A DNA stretch of 64,000 nt, taken from contig NZ_LDJX01000002.1 of the NCBI RefSeq assembly GCF_001306415.1, positions 62,001-126,000 on the forward strand, read 5' to 3'. This DNA comes from Croceitalea dokdonensis DOKDO 023 (GTDB taxonomy: Bacteria > Bacteroidota > Bacteroidia > Flavobacteriales > Flavobacteriaceae). Numbering within the stretch: position 1 is the stretch's first letter; each line of letters starts with the position of its first letter. A model generated the notes under the pieces. It searched no databases and was not told the DNA's origin. It saw nothing but the letters and a program-made list of their open reading frames with translations. The position numbers were made by a program, and so were the translations under genes. This document shows positions 44,814 to 53,802 of this stretch, one piece after another.

Positions 44814-45323
44814 TTAGAACCCCAGCTCTACTTTAACCAGTGGCAACAGGTCCTTACCTTTAGCAACGATCAACCCACCTCCTTGTGAAGCATCAATCAC
44901 ATAGTCATAACCCTGGGCAGCAGCTACCTTCTCAATGGCCGCTTTGGCTTTTTCCGAAATTGGTGCAAAAAGCTCTCCTTGTTTTTGCTGCATTTCTTGC
45001 ATGGCAGCTTGCTCCGCACCTTCAATATTTTTTTGGATTTCCTGAAGTTCCAATGCCCTTTTTTCATTCTCCTCACGACTCTTGGTCTGTGATTCATTCT
45101 GATATTGGGTAGCCTTATTTTGAAATTCTGTCATTGAACCTTGCAAATCTGCCCTGTACGTTTCCTGTAACTTTTTAAGCTCTGCTTGCGCGGCAACCAT
45201 TTCTGGCATTTGCTGCAAAAGTTCGGTAACATTAATATGGGCTACTTTACTTTGTGCGTTTACAAAACTTGTAGCGGCTGCAAATAAAGCTATGGCAACA
45301 AAAATTTTCTTTACATTTTTCAT
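44814..45323 (-). CDS. OmpH/Skp family periplasmic chaperone
   Basis: 169 residues. Signal peptide ending SFVNAQ (about 22-23), then KVAHINVTELLQQMPEM, a long charged coiled coil (35-125) and the strand YDYVIDASQGGGLIV before the end. Skp-type chaperones hold unfolded outer-membrane proteins on their way to BamA, whose gene is two genes upstream. 28 bp behind a second family member. Confidence 0.94.
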   Translation of the reverse strand: MKNVKKIFVAIALFAAATSFVNAQSKVAHINVTELLQQMPEMVAAQAELKKLQETYRADLQGSMTEFQNKATQYQNESQTKSREENEKRALELQEIQKNIEGAEQAAMQEMQQKQGELFAPISEKAKAAIEKVAAAQGYDYVIDASQGGGLIVAKGKDLLPLVKVELGF

Positions 45324-45351
45324 AATTCTAATTAACTTTAATTTTGAGTGT

Positions 45352-46185
45352 TTAATTCTTAGATTCTTCTGTATTCCCTGATTCTTTTTCTCGTTCTTCT
45401 GACTTTGCCTTTCTTTTGGCCTCCCGTTCTTCCAACAATTTCTTTCTGCGTTCTTCGTAGGCCTTTTTACGTTCCTCCCGCAATTTTAGCTGCTCTGCCT
45501 TTTTAGCTTCGGCCGCTTTTAAGCGGGATTCTTTGTCCGCACTAGATTTTTCCTGACGCGCCTTTAGGGCCTCACTGACCTCTTTTTCCAACTCTGCTTC
45601 TTGTGCTTGAAAATCTTTTAACTTACTTTCCTGCTTTTCCTTCTTTTTAGATTTACTTACTTTTCTGGTCCTTGCTATTTCCCTTAATATCAGGTCACTT
45701 ACGTCATGCCTTTTTTCGGCATACAACATTACGACATCTGCCGATCTATCAAAAATAAAATCATACTTTTTATTCTGTCCTATTTTCTGGACCTCTGCAA
45801 ATACTTGGTCCTGTATGGGCTGTATCAACAATCGTTTTTGCAGTACCAAATCTCCCTGCGGACCAAAACGGTCTTGTTGGTACGTAAGCACCTCTGTTTC
45901 CAAAATTTGAATCTCTTCTTGGCGCTCCTCTATCAACTCATCCGTGAGCAACACTTTTTCTGCCATTAGGTCCTTCTTCATCTGCTCTACCGTGCTCAGC
46001 TTTAGCTCTATCTCTTTCTTCCACTTCTCTGCCTTAGTATTTAATTGCTCCGTTGCATCACGGTATTCTTCTACGTTCTCCAGAATATACTCCATATCTA
46101 CATAACCGATCCTTACTCCCCTTTGGGAATATGTGGATATACCGATTAAAAGGACTAGGAAAACCAAAAACTGCCTTGTCTTCAT
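45352..46185 (-). CDS. OmpH/Skp family protein with long basic coiled-coil tail
   Basis: 277 residues from ATG at 46185, which begins a signal peptide (MKTRQFLVFLVLLIGISTYSQ); the longer frame to 46230 lacks one. The Skp domain (RIGYVDMEYILENVEEY to FIFDRSADVVMLY) is followed by about 110 residues almost wholly of Lys, Glu, Arg and Ala (KSKKKEKQESK, AEAKKAEQLKLREERKKAYEERRK), an extension not found in the shorter copy. It may form a long coiled coil or contact peptidoglycan or membrane (inference). Next to bamA. Confidence 0.92.
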   Translation of the reverse strand: MKTRQFLVFLVLLIGISTYSQRGVRIGYVDMEYILENVEEYRDATEQLNTKAEKWKKEIELKLSTVEQMKKDLMAEKVLLTDELIEERQEEIQILETEVLTYQQDRFGPQGDLVLQKRLLIQPIQDQVFAEVQKIGQNKKYDFIFDRSADVVMLYAEKRHDVSDLILREIARTRKVSKSKKKEKQESKLKDFQAQEAELEKEVSEALKARQEKSSADKESRLKAAEAKKAEQLKLREERKKAYEERRKKLLEEREAKRKAKSEEREKESGNTEESKN

Positions 46186-46283
46186 TTTAATAGCTGATGA
46201 TTGTATAGAAAATATCGTGCCAAAATACATAAAAACCTAAAAATGAAAATCTTAAGCAATACAAAAAGACATATTTTCTATGG

Positions 46284-48980
46284 TTAAAACTGCTGACCAA
46301 TAATGAAGTGGGTCTGCCATCCGCTTGGGCCAATAGAATTTGGTCTTAAATCCGAATCAAAACCATATCCAAAATCAATACCCAATAGACCGAATGCAGG
46401 CATAAATATCCGAAGTCCCGCCCCAGCTGATCTCTTTAACTGAAACGGATTAAATTCATTAAAATTGCTAAAAGCGTTACCGCCCTCTAGAAAAGTAAGT
46501 GCATAAATGGATGCTGATGGCTTTAAGGTAAGCGGATATCTTAGTTCCATGGAAAATTTATTGTAAATAACACCGCCCGCAGGTGTTCCATTGGCTGCCA
46601 ATGGGGTAACGGACTGGTTTTCATACCCTCTTAACTGAATGATTTCCCTGCCATCTAATTGAAAGTTTCCAAGACCATCACCACCTACAAAGAAACGTTC
46701 AAAGGGAACATTGCCTATATCATTGTTGTAATTGCCCAAAAACCCAAACTCTGCATTGGTCCGGAGCACCAGCTTGTCCACAATTCTGGTATACCAGTCT
46801 CCGCGGAAATTTACCTTATAATACTCCAACCATTTAAAACGCTCTTCCTCCAAGAGTTCCACCTGCCCTTGCAGGCGTGTTATTTCGGCCTGGTCTTCCA
46901 AGCTAGGTGCCTGCTGATTGCCCAAGGTTAAAATCTGGTTGTTTAAAACATCCAGCTCATCCGTTATGGCACCAAAATCCTTTCCGCTGATCAAGGAATA
47001 TGGAGGGGTGAATTTTGCGGTTATTTCAAAATTGGACCCAGATAATGGAAATATTCTGTTAGGACCCTGTGAACTTCTGGAGATGCCCAAAGTGTAGGTA
47101 AATGAATTAGAGGTTCCGTTTCCAAAATTAAAAAGGCCCAGATTGCTAAAGTCGTTAAATTCATACCTCTGATACCCTAATGCATGGGAAATGGTAAAGA
47201 AATCATCTGGCCATTGTACCCTTTTTGCAAGTCCGGCAGATACTCCAGTGATGGAAAAACCCCTGCTCTTATCTGCCTCAATTTGTCTTCGCTCGTTAAA
47301 ATTGGTGGCAAACTGCTGGGTTCTGGAAAAAGAAAGGTTAAACCTTACCGGTTTTTTGCCTCCCAACCAAGGTTCCGCAAAATTTAAACTGTACACCCTA
47401 AAGGCTTGGCTGGCCTGTAAGCGTAGGGCAAAGGTTTGGCCATCTCCCATGGGAACCGGTTTATACGCCTCTCCATTAAAAATGTTCTGTAAGGAGAAAT
47501 TATTAAAAGAAAGTCCCAAGGTTCCAATAAATCCTCCTCCACCATATCCGCCTTGGAGCTCAATTTGGCTAGAGCCTGCCTCCACCAAGCTATACTGGAT
47601 ATCTACGGTACCCTCATTGGGGTTAGGGTTCTGTATATCTGGGGCAATCTGTTCTGCATCAAAAAAGCCCAGCTGTCCCAACTCCCTGATAGTTCTTACA
47701 ATGTTGTCCTTACTGTATTTTTGTCCCGGTCTTGTGCGTAGCTCCCTAAAAATCACATGGTCATTGGTTTTGTCATTCCCCACCACCTGAACATGGTCTA
47801 GAAAGGTTTCCTTACCCTCTATGATCCTAATCTCAAAGTCTATGGTATCATTTACCGCTGAGACCTCAACAGGATTGATATTGGAAAAAAGGTAGCCATT
47901 GTTCTGGTACAGGTTGGTAATATCCTCACCATCTGGCTTGCTGTCATCCGCGATGCGTTTTTTTAGTAAGACCCCATTGTAGACATTTCCCTTTTTAATG
48001 CCAAGCACTTGTGCCAATTGCCGATCTGTGTACACAGAATTGCCCACAAAATTGATATCCCCAAAGTAGTATCGGTTTCCCTCCTCTACCTCAATTTTTA
48101 ATTTGATGTTGTTTTCATCTACTTTAATAAAGGTGTCTGATAGTACCCTTGCATCCCTATACCCCTTTTCTGCATAGGCATCTACCAAACTTGCAAGGTC
48201 TTCCCGGTAGTCATCATTAATATATTTTGATTTCTTCCAAAACCTGTAAAATTTCTTTTGCTTGGTTTTCTTTAAGGCCTTCCTAAGTCTCTTATCGGTG
48301 AGTTTTTCGTTGCCTTCAAAAGCGATCTCACTAATCTTTACCTTATCCCCTTTTTTAATGTTGATCACCATACTCTCACTATTGACCCCAACCGTATCTT
48401 TTTTGGTGGCAATGGTGGCCTTTGCGTTGAGGAAACCCTGTTTTCTGTACTTATTTTCCAGATAGGATTTGGTATTGGCGATTAAGCTTTCGGTAATTTT
48501 TTTTCCCTTTTTAAGGTCGGTATCATTGATGATATCCTCCACTTTTTTCTTTTTTACCCCATAAACCGTGACATTGGTAAGGGTGGGCCTTTCCAGAATA
48601 TTGAGCTCTAAAAAGATTTTATCCCCCTCAATCCTAGTTTGGTACATTTCCACATTGGTAAAGAGCTCCAGTCCCCATAGTTTTTTTATTACGGAACTTA
48701 TTTCCTCTCCCGGTACGGTAATGGGTTGGCCAATTCTTAAGCCTGTGTATGTTTTAACCGTTTGTTCGTTATAACTCTGTAAGCCGGTGACCTCTATACC
48801 GCCCAAGATGTACTTTTTCCCGTCCTCCAATGCGGTTTGCTGCGCAGATGCGGACCACAACATAAAAAAGAAAAGAAATAAAAAGTAGGTGTAGGTAGGA
48901 ATTTGTGTAAACCCTTTAACTGAGTTGTTCGCTAGTTTTTCCAAATCGTCGTTCTCTGTTCTGGTAATTGATAATTGCAT
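46284..48980 (-). CDS. bamA: Outer membrane protein assembly factor BamA
   Basis: 898 residues if started at ATG 48980. POTRA domains run from about residue 55 to 470 (YILGGIEVTGLQSYNEQTV, then several KKGDKVKISEIAFEGN-type units), then a 16-strand barrel ending FIIGQQF with the terminal Phe. It inserts beta-barrel proteins in the outer membrane. The start is uncertain: from 48980 it overlaps uppS by 65 bp; a TTG at 48944 (followed by EKLANNSVKG) is an attractive alternative. The signal peptide TYFLFLFFFMLWSASAQQ has an unusual N-region. The barrel has an insert near NQILTLGNQQAPSLEDQAEI. Confidence 0.95.
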   Translation of the reverse strand: MQLSITRTENDDLEKLANNSVKGFTQIPTYTYFLFLFFFMLWSASAQQTALEDGKKYILGGIEVTGLQSYNEQTVKTYTGLRIGQPITVPGEEISSVIKKLWGLELFTNVEMYQTRIEGDKIFLELNILERPTLTNVTVYGVKKKKVEDIINDTDLKKGKKITESLIANTKSYLENKYRKQGFLNAKATIATKKDTVGVNSESMVINIKKGDKVKISEIAFEGNEKLTDKRLRKALKKTKQKKFYRFWKKSKYINDDYREDLASLVDAYAEKGYRDARVLSDTFIKVDENNIKLKIEVEEGNRYYFGDINFVGNSVYTDRQLAQVLGIKKGNVYNGVLLKKRIADDSKPDGEDITNLYQNNGYLFSNINPVEVSAVNDTIDFEIRIIEGKETFLDHVQVVGNDKTNDHVIFRELRTRPGQKYSKDNIVRTIRELGQLGFFDAEQIAPDIQNPNPNEGTVDIQYSLVEAGSSQIELQGGYGGGGFIGTLGLSFNNFSLQNIFNGEAYKPVPMGDGQTFALRLQASQAFRVYSLNFAEPWLGGKKPVRFNLSFSRTQQFATNFNERRQIEADKSRGFSITGVSAGLAKRVQWPDDFFTISHALGYQRYEFNDFSNLGLFNFGNGTSNSFTYTLGISRSSQGPNRIFPLSGSNFEITAKFTPPYSLISGKDFGAITDELDVLNNQILTLGNQQAPSLEDQAEITRLQGQVELLEEERFKWLEYYKVNFRGDWYTRIVDKLVLRTNAEFGFLGNYNNDIGNVPFERFFVGGDGLGNFQLDGREIIQLRGYENQSVTPLAANGTPAGGVIYNKFSMELRYPLTLKPSASIYALTFLEGGNAFSNFNEFNPFQLKRSAGAGLRIFMPAFGLLGIDFGYGFDSDLRPNSIGPSGWQTHFIIGQQF

Positions 48981-49656
48981 CCACTAAATGCTGCTCCTTA
49001 AAATCGGGCCAAAATACGTCAATAAAATATAACTCCGCATATGCAATTTGCCACAATAAAAAATTGCTGATTCTGTGCTCTCCACTAGTGCGAATCAGCA
49101 AGTCTACATCTGGCATATCATGCGTGTAAAGATGGGTATTTATAATGGCATCATCAATATTCTCTATTGAAATTATATTATTTTTAACTTTGGAACTTAT
49201 CTGTTTTATAGCTGTTTTTAGCTCATCACGGGAACCATAGCTCAAAGCCAGGGTCAACGTCATTCCTGTGTTCTGGGCGGTTTTGGAAATTACCTCCAAT
49301 AACTCCCGTTTTGCTTTTCCTGGAAGGGATTCTATGTTCCCTATGGCATTTAACTTTATGTTGTTGTCCGTAAATGTTGGCAGTTCTTTGCGTAGGGAGG
49401 AGACCAGTATGCGCATTAGGGTCTGCACTTCAATTTTGGGTCGGTTCCAGTTTTCCGTGGAAAATGCATAGAGCGTTAAAAAGTCTATGCCAAGGTTAGC
49501 GCAATTTTCTACCGTGCGCCTAACCGCCTCTACTCCATGTTCATGACCAAAAACCCGTAACTTACCCCTTTCCTTGGCCCAACGGCCGTTACCGTCCATA
49601 ATAATGGCGATGTGGCGCGGTAAGCGCTCTTTATCAATGGTTAAAAGGTTGTTCAT
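48916..49656 (-). CDS. uppS: Isoprenyl transferase (undecaprenyl diphosphate synthase)
   Basis: 246 residues. IIMDGNGRWAKERGKLRVFGHEHG at 18-41 with catalytic Asp21, YAFSTENWNRPKIEV, and the C-terminal RTSGEHRISNFLLWQIAYAELYF block identify cis-prenyltransferase. It makes the C55 carrier lipid for peptidoglycan and other envelope polymers. Two bp behind the PorG-like gene and overlapping bamA. Confidence 0.96.
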   Translation of the reverse strand: MNNLLTIDKERLPRHIAIIMDGNGRWAKERGKLRVFGHEHGVEAVRRTVENCANLGIDFLTLYAFSTENWNRPKIEVQTLMRILVSSLRKELPTFTDNNIKLNAIGNIESLPGKAKRELLEVISKTAQNTGMTLTLALSYGSRDELKTAIKQISSKVKNNIISIENIDDAIINTHLYTHDMPDVDLLIRTSGEHRISNFLLWQIAYAELYFIDVFWPDFKEQHLVDAIINYQNRERRFGKTSEQLS

Positions 49657-49658
49657 GG

Positions 49659-50342
49659 CTATTCAAAACAATCTTGGCATGGTTTACGCCCAAACGTATA
49701 GGTTAGGGTTATTCCAGAAAACACATACCAATCATCACTAAATACATTGCCAAACCTAAATTGTTCAAAATTGGAACCCTCAGGATTGCTGGCATCCAAA
49801 TTATCCGTTAAGGTATACCTAGCTCCGATTTCGGCCCCTAAAATAAGAAACTGACTTAATCGATACTTGGCCCCAACCGTCATTGGAATGGCGAAACTAC
49901 CATCTTTTTGGTTAATATCCTGAACTTGAAGTGCATCAATATAGTTAAAATCGTATCTAAAGTAGGTTACCCCTGTATATAAATAAGGGGTAAAAGCGGG
50001 ACCAAGTTTGTGGAGGTTATATTCCACAAAATGAAATTCCATACCCAAAGAGTACTCCACCACTGAATTTTCTACGCGAAAGCCGCGCTGCACTCTGGAA
50101 GACAAGTTGCTCCTGGCATCGTCATTTACAACATTGCCTTTTATAATGCTTGCCCGGTACGCATATCTTTTGGATTTGTTCCATTTAAAAACACCGCCAT
50201 ATGCAGGCCCAGTAGGCAAAAGGTAATTGGTACGGCCAACATCACCAATAACATTAGCGCCTCCTGCAAAGAGTCCAACCTCATAGGTTTGGGCATGTAC
50301 CGTACCTATGACCAATAAAAACATCAAAATAATTGTTCTCAT
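49659..50342 (-). CDS. DUF6089 / PorG-like outer-membrane beta-barrel protein
   Basis: 227 residues. Signal peptide ending VHAQ (about 18), then a small beta-barrel with alternating strands; EVGLFAGGANVIGDVGRTNYL, FTPYLYTGVTYFRYD and the C-terminal ITLTYTFGRKPCQDCFE are typical of DUF6089. PorG of Porphyromonas, a type IX secretion component, belongs to this group, and the gene commonly precedes uppS and bamA in flavobacteria. Whether it is the T9SS part here is inference. C-terminal CxxC is unusual for an outer-membrane strand end. Confidence 0.87.
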   Translation of the reverse strand: MRTIILMFLLVIGTVHAQTYEVGLFAGGANVIGDVGRTNYLLPTGPAYGGVFKWNKSKRYAYRASIIKGNVVNDDARSNLSSRVQRGFRVENSVVEYSLGMEFHFVEYNLHKLGPAFTPYLYTGVTYFRYDFNYIDALQVQDINQKDGSFAIPMTVGAKYRLSQFLILGAEIGARYTLTDNLDASNPEGSNFEQFRFGNVFSDDWYVFSGITLTYTFGRKPCQDCFE

Positions 50343-50575
50343 TTAATATGGGATATGACTAAGGCTTTTAGTTATGTTTCAGCTAAAAATGCCATATAAT
50401 GTTCAGCTTAATAAACAGTTTTTATCGCTAATTATTGCATGGTGCAAAGGCATACCAACCTAAACACGGGAAATTCTTTGGAACTGGTTTTTATATCAAA
50501 AAGCAGATAATTGAGCGTAGCTTGGGAAAATGCGCGTCGGTAGGAAACCATGGATATTTAAACGGATAAAACCTA

Positions 50576-51457
50576 CTAATTTCTTCGGTCGTGACCCCAT
50601 AACAATTTTTTTCTGAGGGTTTTTAAAAAACTTTCGGATTTATATACGATCATCTTTACCGTAAAATCTGCCTTTTGAATAGTAATTTCCTGAGCATTGG
50701 GCATTGATGCGATACGGGAGTCCAAAGAAACCAAGTGGTTCTCTTCCCTGCCCAGCACCTTAATCCTTATTTTAGTATCATCCGAAATGACCAAGGGCCT
50801 TGCATTAAGGTTATGTGGGGCAATAGGGGTCAACACCAAAGATTTGGCAGTAGGGGCTATCACGGGACCCCCGCAACTTAGGGAATATCCAGTAGAGCCC
50901 GTTGGGGTTGAAATGATTAATCCGTCTGCCCAATAGGACGTTAAATACTCATCGTTTAAAAAGGTTTCCACAGTAATCATGGAGGTGGTATCCTTACGGC
51001 TAACCGTAATTTCGTTAAGGGCAAAGTTCAGTGATCCAAACTCCTGAAAACCGCTGTCCAAACAGATTTCAACCAAAGTGCGTTCCTCAATATGGTAGGT
51101 TCCGGCAAGAAATTCCGTCACTACCTTCCTAACATCTTCTTTTTTGAAAGTGGACAAAAATCCCAATCTGCCCGTGTTTACGCCCACTATGGGGATACCC
51201 AAATCCTTGACATACGTAGCAGCCCTTAACATGGTGCCATCCCCACCAAAACTAACGAACATGTCAAAACTTCTGTCCAGACCCGTATTCGCATTAAAGG
51301 TGCGGGTATGCTTTACGGGGCCAGCTTCTTGTATCAAAGGCAAAAATTGATGCTCAAAATGGACCTTTGCGCTTATTTTTTTGAGCTCGTCCAGTAACTC
51401 AAAGACACAGCCCACGTCATGGCCTTGGAAAGACTGTCCGTAAATAGCGACCTTCAT
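50576..51457 (-). CDS. nadK: NAD kinase
   Basis: 293 residues. GGDGTML at 71-77, the catalytic GGDG of NAD kinases, then VGVNTGRLGFLSTF and STPTGSTGYSLSCGGP which holds the nucleotide. It phosphorylates NAD to NADP. It starts 3 bp after the stop of the CBS gene, so both are in one operon. It is followed by 233 bp of non-coding sequence before the PorG-like gene, in which I see no clear promoter or hairpin. Confidence 0.96.
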   Translation of the reverse strand: MKVAIYGQSFQGHDVGCVFELLDELKKISAKVHFEHQFLPLIQEAGPVKHTRTFNANTGLDRSFDMFVSFGGDGTMLRAATYVKDLGIPIVGVNTGRLGFLSTFKKEDVRKVVTEFLAGTYHIEERTLVEICLDSGFQEFGSLNFALNEITVSRKDTTSMITVETFLNDEYLTSYWADGLIISTPTGSTGYSLSCGGPVIAPTAKSLVLTPIAPHNLNARPLVISDDTKIRIKVLGREENHLVSLDSRIASMPNAQEITIQKADFTVKMIVYKSESFLKTLRKKLLWGHDRRN

Positions 51458-51460
51458 AAG

Positions 51461-52117
51461 CTACACATTAAGGTATTTATCCAAATAATCCGAACGTTCC
51501 TTTAAGTCTTCCAAAAATTGGTCGTCATTGTTTCCAAACTCTATGGTATAGCTGTACCTTCTGAACGTTTGGAAGATTTCATTGAGATGGGTCGCATTGG
51601 TCTTAAGGGTAACTTGCACCATATCATTGGCTGTTTCAGTAATAAATGCACCCAACAATTTACTGTTGTTGGTTTCTACAATTTGGGCTATTTCACTAAA
51701 GGAATAGTCTTTGATTCCTTTAGAGACCACTATAATCCCACCTGGTTCCGTAAAAAAAGGCGTCCCGATAAAAACGGAGACCACATCATTTAAATCATAA
51801 TAGCCCAATACCCTTTTAGAAGCATCAAGCACGGGTAATAGGTTAGCTTCATTTCTCGCAAATTGCTCTAGCAAATCTAGCCAAGAGGTCTGGTCCGTAC
51901 CATGGAAGGATTCCAAATCATACCTAAACGTATCAATGCTCTTATCAGGTTCAAAACAAGCTAAATCATTCTCTGAAAGCAAACCAACGAACACCCCTTC
52001 CTCTTTAATGGCGACATGGGAATAGGTAGTTTCTTCAAAAAACGAAATGGCTTTGTCCAAAGTATCCGTTACATCAAAGACGGGAACGGTAGATAAGATA
52101 TGTTCTTGAATATGCAT
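51461..52117 (-). CDS. CBS domain protein
   Basis: 218 residues. Two CBS motifs in the N-terminal 125 residues (THVAIKEEGVFVGLLSENDLA and NLLPVLDASKRVLGYYDLNDVV), then a C-terminal ACT-like half (GGIIVVSKGIKDYSFSEIAQIVETNN) with FGNNDDQFLEDLKERSDYLD. Such proteins bind adenine nucleotides as sensors. Position just before nadK suggests adjustment of NADP supply, but the ligand is unknown. Confidence 0.9.
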   Translation of the reverse strand: MHIQEHILSTVPVFDVTDTLDKAISFFEETTYSHVAIKEEGVFVGLLSENDLACFEPDKSIDTFRYDLESFHGTDQTSWLDLLEQFARNEANLLPVLDASKRVLGYYDLNDVVSVFIGTPFFTEPGGIIVVSKGIKDYSFSEIAQIVETNNSKLLGAFITETANDMVQVTLKTNATHLNEIFQTFRRYSYTIEFGNNDDQFLEDLKERSDYLDKYLNV

Positions 52118-52176
52118 AGTCTAGGTTTCAAGTGCAAAATACAACTTTAACAAGCGCAAAAGGCATGCCTTATTTG

Positions 52177-52184
52177 TATTTTTG
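52177..52184 (+). promoter_or_regulatory. -7 box of pdxJ
   Basis: Reads TATTTTTG, a perfect TAnnTTTG match, 20 bp before the start codon at 52205, in the divergent region with the CBS gene. Confidence 0.6.
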
Positions 52185-52204
52185 CCCGATAAAGTTCGTG
52201 TTAC

Positions 52205-52921
52205 ATGACAAAATTAAGTGTAAATATCAATAAACTGGCAACCCTAAGAAATGCCAGGGGTGGCAATGTGCCAAATCTTGTAAAAGCCGTGAAGGACATT
52301 GAATCCTTTGGAGCCGAGGGAATTACCGTACATCCCAGGCCGGACCAAAGACACATTCGCTATCAAGATATACACGATTTAAAAGATGTGGTTGGCACAG
52401 AATTTAATATTGAAGGCAACCCTATCCCAAAATTCATAGACTTGGTGCTCTCTGCCAAACCGGCGCAGGTTACCCTAGTACCGGATGCAGAGGAGGCCAT
52501 AACCTCCAACGCTGGCTGGGATACCATAAAACATAAGGACTTTTTAAAGGACGTAATTGCCACTTTTAAGGAGCATGGTATCCGTACCTCCATTTTTGTG
52601 GACCCAGAGGTTTCCATGGTAGAAGGAGCTGCCAAGGTTGGTACGGATAGGATAGAACTGTATACGGAAAGTTACGCAATAGGCTATCCAAAGAACCCAG
52701 AAAAGGCACTACAACCTTTTATTAAAGCCGCGGTTGTTGCCAAGGAACTTGCCTTGGGATTAAATGCTGGCCATGACCTTAACTTGGACAATATCGCTTA
52801 TTTTAAAAAGCATGTCCCCCATTTACTGGAGGTTTCCATAGGCCATGCCTTAATATGTGAGTCCATTTACCTAGGGTTGGACAATGTTATTAATATGTAT
52901 AAAAACCGATTGAGGGAATGA
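52205..52921 (+). CDS. pdxJ: Pyridoxine 5'-phosphate synthase
   Basis: 238 residues. LSVNINKLATLRNARGG, TVHPRPDQRHIRYQDI and FNIEGNP are the conserved PdxJ segments, with LGLNAGHDLN and EVSIGHALICES near the end. It condenses aminoacetone phosphate and deoxyxylulose phosphate to pyridoxine phosphate, the precursor of PLP used by metY, metZ and the class V enzyme of this window. Its stop overlaps the next gene by 4 bp. Confidence 0.96.
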   Translation: MTKLSVNINKLATLRNARGGNVPNLVKAVKDIESFGAEGITVHPRPDQRHIRYQDIHDLKDVVGTEFNIEGNPIPKFIDLVLSAKPAQVTLVPDAEEAITSNAGWDTIKHKDFLKDVIATFKEHGIRTSIFVDPEVSMVEGAAKVGTDRIELYTESYAIGYPKNPEKALQPFIKAAVVAKELALGLNAGHDLNLDNIAYFKKHVPHLLEVSIGHALICESIYLGLDNVINMYKNRLRE

Positions 52922-53688
52922 GCTTGTTACATTCAAAAATTATAGGAAAAGGAAAGCCGTTGTTAATTTTACATGGTTTTTTAGGTATGTCGGACAATTG
53001 GAAAACCTTGGGCAATAGGTACGCTGCAGAAGGCATGGAAGTTCATTTAATAGACCAGCGAAACCATGGCAAAAGTTTTCATTCCTCTGATTTTGACTAT
53101 ACATTCCTTGCTAACGACCTTGCCAATTACATAAGGCACCATGCCATTGAAACTCCCCTACTTTTAGGACACTCCATGGGTGGCAAAACGGTGATGCAAT
53201 ATGCGGTGGACCATGGAGACAATATTGCCAAAATCATTATTGCAGATATAGCCCCAAAATATTACCCACCCCACCACCAAGACATTATGAACGCCTTGGA
53301 CTCCTTGGATTTTGGGACCATCACCAATAGAAAGGAAGCGGACGATCAATTGGCCAAACAGTTATCCAACCTGGGAATCCGTCAATTTTTATTAAAAAAC
53401 CTGTACTGGAAAACAAAAGAACAATTGGCTTTTAGGTTTCATTTGGAAGTACTCAAAAATAAAATGGAGGAAATTGGGGACGGCTTGGACCCAATGGCCA
53501 CATACTTGGGTAAGACACTCTTTCTACGAGGTGAAAAATCCGAATACATCTTACCCAGTGATTACGACACCATTAAGAGGCACTTTCCCAAGTCAGAAAT
53601 CCAAACCGTATCCAAAGCGGGACATTGGCTACACGCAGAAAACCCAGATGAATTCTTTAAGAAAACGCTAGATTTCATAAATCCATAA
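52918..53688 (+). CDS. Alpha/beta hydrolase (YbfF-like)
   Basis: 256 residues. LLILHGFLGMSDNWKTLG oxyanion segment, nucleophile Ser86 in LLGHSMGGKT, and AGHWLHAENPDEF with the catalytic His. Closest family is the YbfF-type esterases of unknown natural substrate. ATG overlaps the pdxJ stop (ATGA), so the two are translationally coupled, an arrangement often seen in flavobacteria though no link to vitamin B6 is known. Confidence 0.9.
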   Translation: MSLLHSKIIGKGKPLLILHGFLGMSDNWKTLGNRYAAEGMEVHLIDQRNHGKSFHSSDFDYTFLANDLANYIRHHAIETPLLLGHSMGGKTVMQYAVDHGDNIAKIIIADIAPKYYPPHHQDIMNALDSLDFGTITNRKEADDQLAKQLSNLGIRQFLLKNLYWKTKEQLAFRFHLEVLKNKMEEIGDGLDPMATYLGKTLFLRGEKSEYILPSDYDTIKRHFPKSEIQTVSKAGHWLHAENPDEFFKKTLDFINP

Positions 53689-53703
53689 ATTCTAAGGTTA
53701 TTT

Positions 53704-53719
53704 ATTATGCATGCATAAT
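53704..53719. promoter_or_regulatory. 16-bp palindrome upstream of the SGNH lipoprotein gene
   Basis: ATTATGCATGCATAAT, perfectly symmetrical and sharing the 12-bp core TATGCATGCATA with the palindrome before etfB (25348-25375). It lies about 16 bp upstream of the likely -33 element of the SGNH gene. Confidence 0.6.
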
Positions 53720-53735
53720 TTTTTAATTGCAATTA

Positions 53736-53766
53736 TTGTGTGTATCGCAATTTTAGGCTAGATTTG
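53736..53766 (+). promoter_or_regulatory. Promoter of the SGNH lipoprotein gene
   Basis: TTG at 53736-53738, 20-bp spacer, TAGATTTG at 53759-53766: full Bacteroidota -33/-7 promoter. Transcription would start near 53773, so translation must start after it, at 53803. Confidence 0.65.
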
Positions 53767-53802
53767 AACATACGGATTAAAACTAACTCAAATTATATTC
53801 TT

